From Rhodopseudomonas palustris (GTDB lineage: Bacteria > Pseudomonadota > Alphaproteobacteria > Rhizobiales > Xanthobacteraceae): a stretch of DNA of 64,000 nucleotides. This document shows positions 61,142-64,000 of this stretch, in pieces. The translations under genes were made by a program, and so were the position numbers. Position 1 is the stretch's first letter; every line of letters begins with the position of its first letter. The stretch lies in assembly GCF_034479375.1 (NCBI RefSeq), contig NZ_CP140155.1:3572501-3636500 (forward strand). The letters run 5' to 3'. Under the pieces are notes generated by a model. The model saw nothing but the letters and a program-made list of their open reading frames with translations, did no database searches and was not told where the DNA came from.

Positions 61142-61537
61142 ATGCTTGAACTCAGCATCTTCGCCGTGATCACGCTGGCCGTCGTCTACTGGATGGCGCT
61201 GTGGCTGATGGGCCGGCGCGAGGACGTGCTGTACGGATCGTTCGTCTCGCCACCGCAGGGCGCCGCGCAGGATCAGCAGGCGGAGCCGATCGGCCCGGCG
61301 CTGTCGCCGCCGATACTGTCGCCGCCGATACTGTCGCCGCAATGGCCGCCGGAACTGCCGCGCCGCCCGCGCCTCGCGACGTCCGTGCCGCGCTCGGTCG
61401 ATCCTACCGCACTGCAGCACACCGCGTCCGCAGCTCGGGCGACCGCCGAGCCGCCGCCCGGCGACGTGCTGGCGTCGCTGTTGGAAACCATCAAGCGCGA
61501 CCTCAGCGAGGCCGCCGGCAAGGACCCGACCAAGTAG
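61142..61537 (+). CDS. Small single-pass membrane protein, proline-rich
   Basis: 131 aa. The N-terminal helix LSIFAVITLAVVYWMALWLM (about 3-22) is followed by a Pro-rich tail with a perfect 15-bp tandem duplication coding LSPPI twice (SPPILSPPILSPQ). The C-terminus (DVLASLLETIKRDLSEAAGKD) is helical. No known domain. Its stop codon lies inside a degenerate 16-bp tandem repeat. Confidence 0.6.
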   Translation: MLELSIFAVITLAVVYWMALWLMGRREDVLYGSFVSPPQGAAQDQQAEPIGPALSPPILSPPILSPQWPPELPRRPRLATSVPRSVDPTALQHTASAARATAEPPPGDVLASLLETIKRDLSEAAGKDPTK

Positions 61538-61595
61538 CGACTTGCCCAAGTAGCGACTTGCCTAATTAACGACTTGCCCAAGCAACAACTCGGGG
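61532..61595. repeat. Degenerate 16-bp tandem repeat
   Basis: Four units: AAGTAGCGACTTGCCC, AAGTAGCGACTTGCCT, AATTAACGACTTGCCC, AAGCAACAACTCGGGG. The first contains the stop codon (TAG) of the upstream gene. Divergence increases to the right. Confidence 0.8.
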
Positions 61596-61656
61596 CATCG
61601 CCCCGGCCGAAGTCGGATCCGGGACAGGCCGGATCGGATCGTCGTCGGCTCGGCTG

Positions 61657-61797
61657 TCAGGTCGTGCCGTGCGGCTGCTGCGGCCCGGCGCTGTGCGGGT
61701 GGTCGCCCTCGTGCCCGGCGAAGATCACCACGCCGAACAGGATCACAACGGTGGACAGCGCGGCGGCAGCCAGCAGCAGAATGTCGTAGGTCATCAT
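61657..61797 (-). CDS. 46-residue single-pass membrane protein
   Basis: MMTYDILLLAAAALSTVVIL leads into FGVVIFAGHEGDHPHSAGPQ and a short His/Pro-rich tail ending GTT. One helix covers residues 5-26. AGGGGGAA lies 8 nt upstream of two consecutive ATGs, a good ribosome site. Such tiny proteins are often missed by gene callers. The histidine-rich tail (HEGDHPHS) could bind metal. No family is recognised. It lies 140 bp upstream on the opposite side of the SDR-VKOR fusion's 3' end and on the same strand as it. Confidence 0.6.
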   Translation of the reverse strand: MMTYDILLLAAAALSTVVILFGVVIFAGHEGDHPHSAGPQQPHGTT

Positions 61798-61937
61798 GGT
61801 CGTATTCCCCCTGCACCCGATGCAGTGGGGACAGCATCACGCCGCCTTCGGAGCGCAGCGTTGATGCCGATCAATTCGGCGTCGCCTTCGCTGCGACGCC
61901 CGGGCGCCGCTTCGCCGCCGATTCCGCACCCGGATCG

Positions 61938-64000
61938 TCAGATGATCGCCCGGTCCCAGCCGCCATAATGCTGATCGCTGCGCGCGCCGCGCGGCAGGCT
62001 GAGACCGATCAGCGCCAGGCCGATCGCGATCTGGACGATGCCGCCCGCCGTTCCGCCGTCGAGCAGGAACGGCGCGGCGACCAGCCAGGCACCGAGCCCG
62101 ACATTGAGGAAGCGCACCGGGCGCACGACCTCGGCCAGAGCCGTGACGGCGATCAGCACGACCAGGCAACCGGTGATGTGATCGCTGAAGGACAGCGGCG
62201 GCCGGGTATCGAGGAGCAGCGGCGATGCGACCAGCACGACGCCGAGACCGATACTGGCGAGCAGCGTCCACGGGAAGGTCACGCCGCCGACGACGAAATC
62301 CCTCAGGATCTCGCCGATCGGACGGTCGAGATCGGGCGCGGGCGTCTGGTCCTGCGACAACGCCGGACCGCCCATCCAGAAGGTGCGCCAGAACGGCTCG
62401 CCGGCCCTGGTGGCGCGCCAGAGATACTGCACGCTCGCCAGCACCTCGTCGACCGAATAGGGAATCAGGATCACGGTGACGACCGCCTGAATGATACAGA
62501 GCGTGCACAGCGCGCCGATCAGCGGCGGCTGGATGATGATGAAGGTGACGCTGACCACGCCGAGCGGAATGATCAGCAGGCCGAACAGAAACACCATCCA
62601 TGGCATGGTGCGCCAGCGGCGGCGGTCGCCGATCGAGCCGGCGAGAATGTCGAGCGCGTAGGCGAAGGCGCCGAGGCCGGCATCCGCGATCGGGAAGCCC
62701 TTCGACACCCACGACGTCACCACCGCCTCGCTGCCGTTGCGAACCGGCGCGTCGCCCGGACCGAAGAACGGGTCCCACAGCGAGTCGATGTGGCCCATCT
62801 GATAGGCGGCCAGATAGCGCGAGACGAACAGCCCGACGAAGGCCAGCGCGACGATCGGAATGCGCTGGGTGAAGGTCGACGGCGAGTAGCTCCAGCCGAG
62901 CGGACGATCGTCATCGGCGGCCAACGCCCGCCGGCTGACGCCGGCCGGCGGCGGGATCAGCACCGCGAGGGCGACCACCAGCATGCCGACCAGCGTATCG
63001 AGGCCGTAGGCGGCGGCGCTCGTCGTCCAGAACAGCAGCGGCGCCAACATCACCCAGAGCCCGACGGCCGCGGTCGCCCACTGCATCCAGCGCCGCTCGC
63101 GGGCGAGGCTCGCGAGCGCCATCACGGTGATCAGCAGCCCGGAGACGATCTCGCTGATGCCGAGCCTGGCGTTGCGGGTCTGGGCATCCGCCACCTCGTG
63201 GCCGAGCGCAGGCGGCGCGGCCGCCGTGACGGCGTCGAACAGGCCGAGCGTCATCGGCGACGTGATCAGCCACAGCCCGAGCGCGGCATTCGTCAGCGGC
63301 GCCCACAGCGTCCAGGCGCGATGCCGATCGACGGCTTCGTCGACCTGCGCCGGGCTCAGCTCGAGCGGCTGCTTCAGCCGCTCCTGTGCCTGGTCGAGTT
63401 CCGGCTCCGACGCGGCCACGGCCGGGGCTTCGAGCTTGTTGATCTCGTACCAGCGGGTCGGATCCTGTTTCAGCCGGCGGATCATCTCCGGCAGCGTGTC
63501 GACCAGCCGATGCGCCGGCTTCCAGCCGAGCAGCGCGCGGGCGCGCGACGCGTCGATCTCGTAGTGATCGTCGGAATTCTCGATCATCCAGGGCTTGATG
63601 TCGGTGTCCTGATCGAGCACCTCGGTCTGCACCCAGGCGCCCGCTTTGGTGAGGCCCTTGTTCAGGCTGAGCGTGCGCCACTCCTCGTCGTGCACCAGGC
63701 GGCCGATGCGCTTCTGCATCTCCTGATAAGACGGCGTCTCCTCCTCGCCGATCAGCAGCGTCGTCTCGTCCGGAAGATCGCAGCGGCGATCGACCGTGCG
63801 CACGATCGCGTCGACCAGATCGTCTTTGTGCAGATAGGGCTGCCCGGCGGAGAGATCGCCGGTGAACAGATAGGCGGTCGGCAGCCGCTCGAAGATGCGG
63901 GAGATCTGCTGCGCGATGAACGCCGCGCGGCAATCCTCGTCATAGACACCGGCCAGCCGCAAAATCACGGTCCGCGTATCGCCGCGTTGCTGCGCGATCA
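61938..64000 (-). CDS. Epimerase/SPW/VKOR-like membrane fusion protein, 5' end outside window
   Basis: At least 687 codons; the frame stays open to the window edge. The visible N-terminal part is the end of an NAD-dependent epimerase/dehydratase (VILRLAGVYDEDCRAA, YLHKDDLVDAIVRTV, ASRARALLGWKPAHRL). Then come SPW-type membrane repeats (WLITSPMTLGLFD, WVMLAPLLFWTTS), a vitamin-K-epoxide-reductase-like block (DSLWDPFFGPG...FPIADAGLGAFAYALDIL, LIGALCTLCIIQAVVTVIL), and two more SPW units (LVASPLLLDTRPP, WLVAAPFLLDGG). The CTLC pair matches the VKOR redox site, but the usual loop cysteines are absent. About ten or more membrane helices. Probably a membrane redox or assembly protein; substrate unknown. 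Confidence 0.85.
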   Translation of the reverse strand, partial: IAQQRGDTRTVILRLAGVYDEDCRAAFIAQQISRIFERLPTAYLFTGDLSAGQPYLHKDDLVDAIVRTVDRRCDLPDETTLLIGEEETPSYQEMQKRIGRLVHDEEWRTLSLNKGLTKAGAWVQTEVLDQDTDIKPWMIENSDDHYEIDASRARALLGWKPAHRLVDTLPEMIRRLKQDPTRWYEINKLEAPAVAASEPELDQAQERLKQPLELSPAQVDEAVDRHRAWTLWAPLTNAALGLWLITSPMTLGLFDAVTAAAPPALGHEVADAQTRNARLGISEIVSGLLITVMALASLARERRWMQWATAAVGLWVMLAPLLFWTTSAAAYGLDTLVGMLVVALAVLIPPPAGVSRRALAADDDRPLGWSYSPSTFTQRIPIVALAFVGLFVSRYLAAYQMGHIDSLWDPFFGPGDAPVRNGSEAVVTSWVSKGFPIADAGLGAFAYALDILAGSIGDRRRWRTMPWMVFLFGLLIIPLGVVSVTFIIIQPPLIGALCTLCIIQAVVTVILIPYSVDEVLASVQYLWRATRAGEPFWRTFWMGGPALSQDQTPAPDLDRPIGEILRDFVVGGVTFPWTLLASIGLGVVLVASPLLLDTRPPLSFSDHITGCLVVLIAVTALAEVVRPVRFLNVGLGAWLVAAPFLLDGGTAGGIVQIAIGLALIGLSLPRGARSDQHYGGWDRAII

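Overview
The window is high-GC alphaproteobacterial DNA. The gene set (CpdR-type response regulator, DUF2125, DUF2865, TIGR02302, HIG1-type twin-membrane protein, EcfG-type promoter) and the dense palindromic intergenic repeats point to the Nitrobacteraceae/Bradyrhizobiaceae. A Rhodopseudomonas palustris-like phototroph is the best guess. That is inference from gene content and repeats, not from a marker gene; no rRNA operon or complete tRNA is visible.

Layout. 1-0.6 kb: molybdate control (ModE start, Mo-box, molbindin). 0.6-5 kb: an outer-membrane barrel, Dps, then a dihaem cytochrome c peroxidase behind an FNR/FixK-type box, followed by an orphan pentahaem TorC-type cytochrome. 5.3-13.4 kb: a second FNR/FixK-type box, then a two-gene unit coding for an unusually long pyruvate:ferredoxin oxidoreductase and, overlapping by ATGA, a single-chain fusion of both Nfn (ferredoxin:NADP transhydrogenase) subunits. 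This is the most interesting metabolic module: a predicted oxygen-responsive pyruvate-to-ferredoxin-to-NAD(P)H system. 13.4-26.9 kb: housekeeping genes (polA, pyrE, glgP, thioesterase, arginase, ABC-F ATPase) separated by palindromic repeats; polA carries one such repeat in frame and has lost two of its proofreading-site acids. 27.0-28.3 kb: an intact IS481-family element sitting inside one of the repeats.

28.4-43.5 kb: an envelope, cell-division and amino-acid locus (DUF2125, ChaC, PlsC, YdcF, FtsX-FtsE, zinc-ribbon protein, CpdR-like regulator, TIGR02302, LysA, LptM, ArgH, TlpA), with a carboxymuconolactone-decarboxylase-like protein and a cytochrome b561 between TIGR02302 and lysA. 43.6-53.9 kb: small proteins, a quinone-reductase/LysR divergent pair, 3-hydroxyacyl-CoA dehydrogenase with EtfAB, cobalamin adenosyltransferase, BrkB, a hybrid histidine kinase, GluQ-RS and an AlkA-like glycosylase.

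53.9-56.3 kb is accessory: an AT-richer hypothetical membrane-protein gene lies between the complete glycosylase gene and a second, roughly 97% identical copy of its 3' two-thirds. Beyond it are a 14-codon reading frame with a Shine-Dalgarno fully complementary to the 16S rRNA tail and an EcfG-type promoter in front of a PRC-barrel gene. 56.5-64 kb: a Tad-type von Willebrand protein, a GH13 glucosidase, several small proteins of unknown function (one only 46 aa), and the end of an epimerase/SPW/VKOR membrane fusion that runs off the window.
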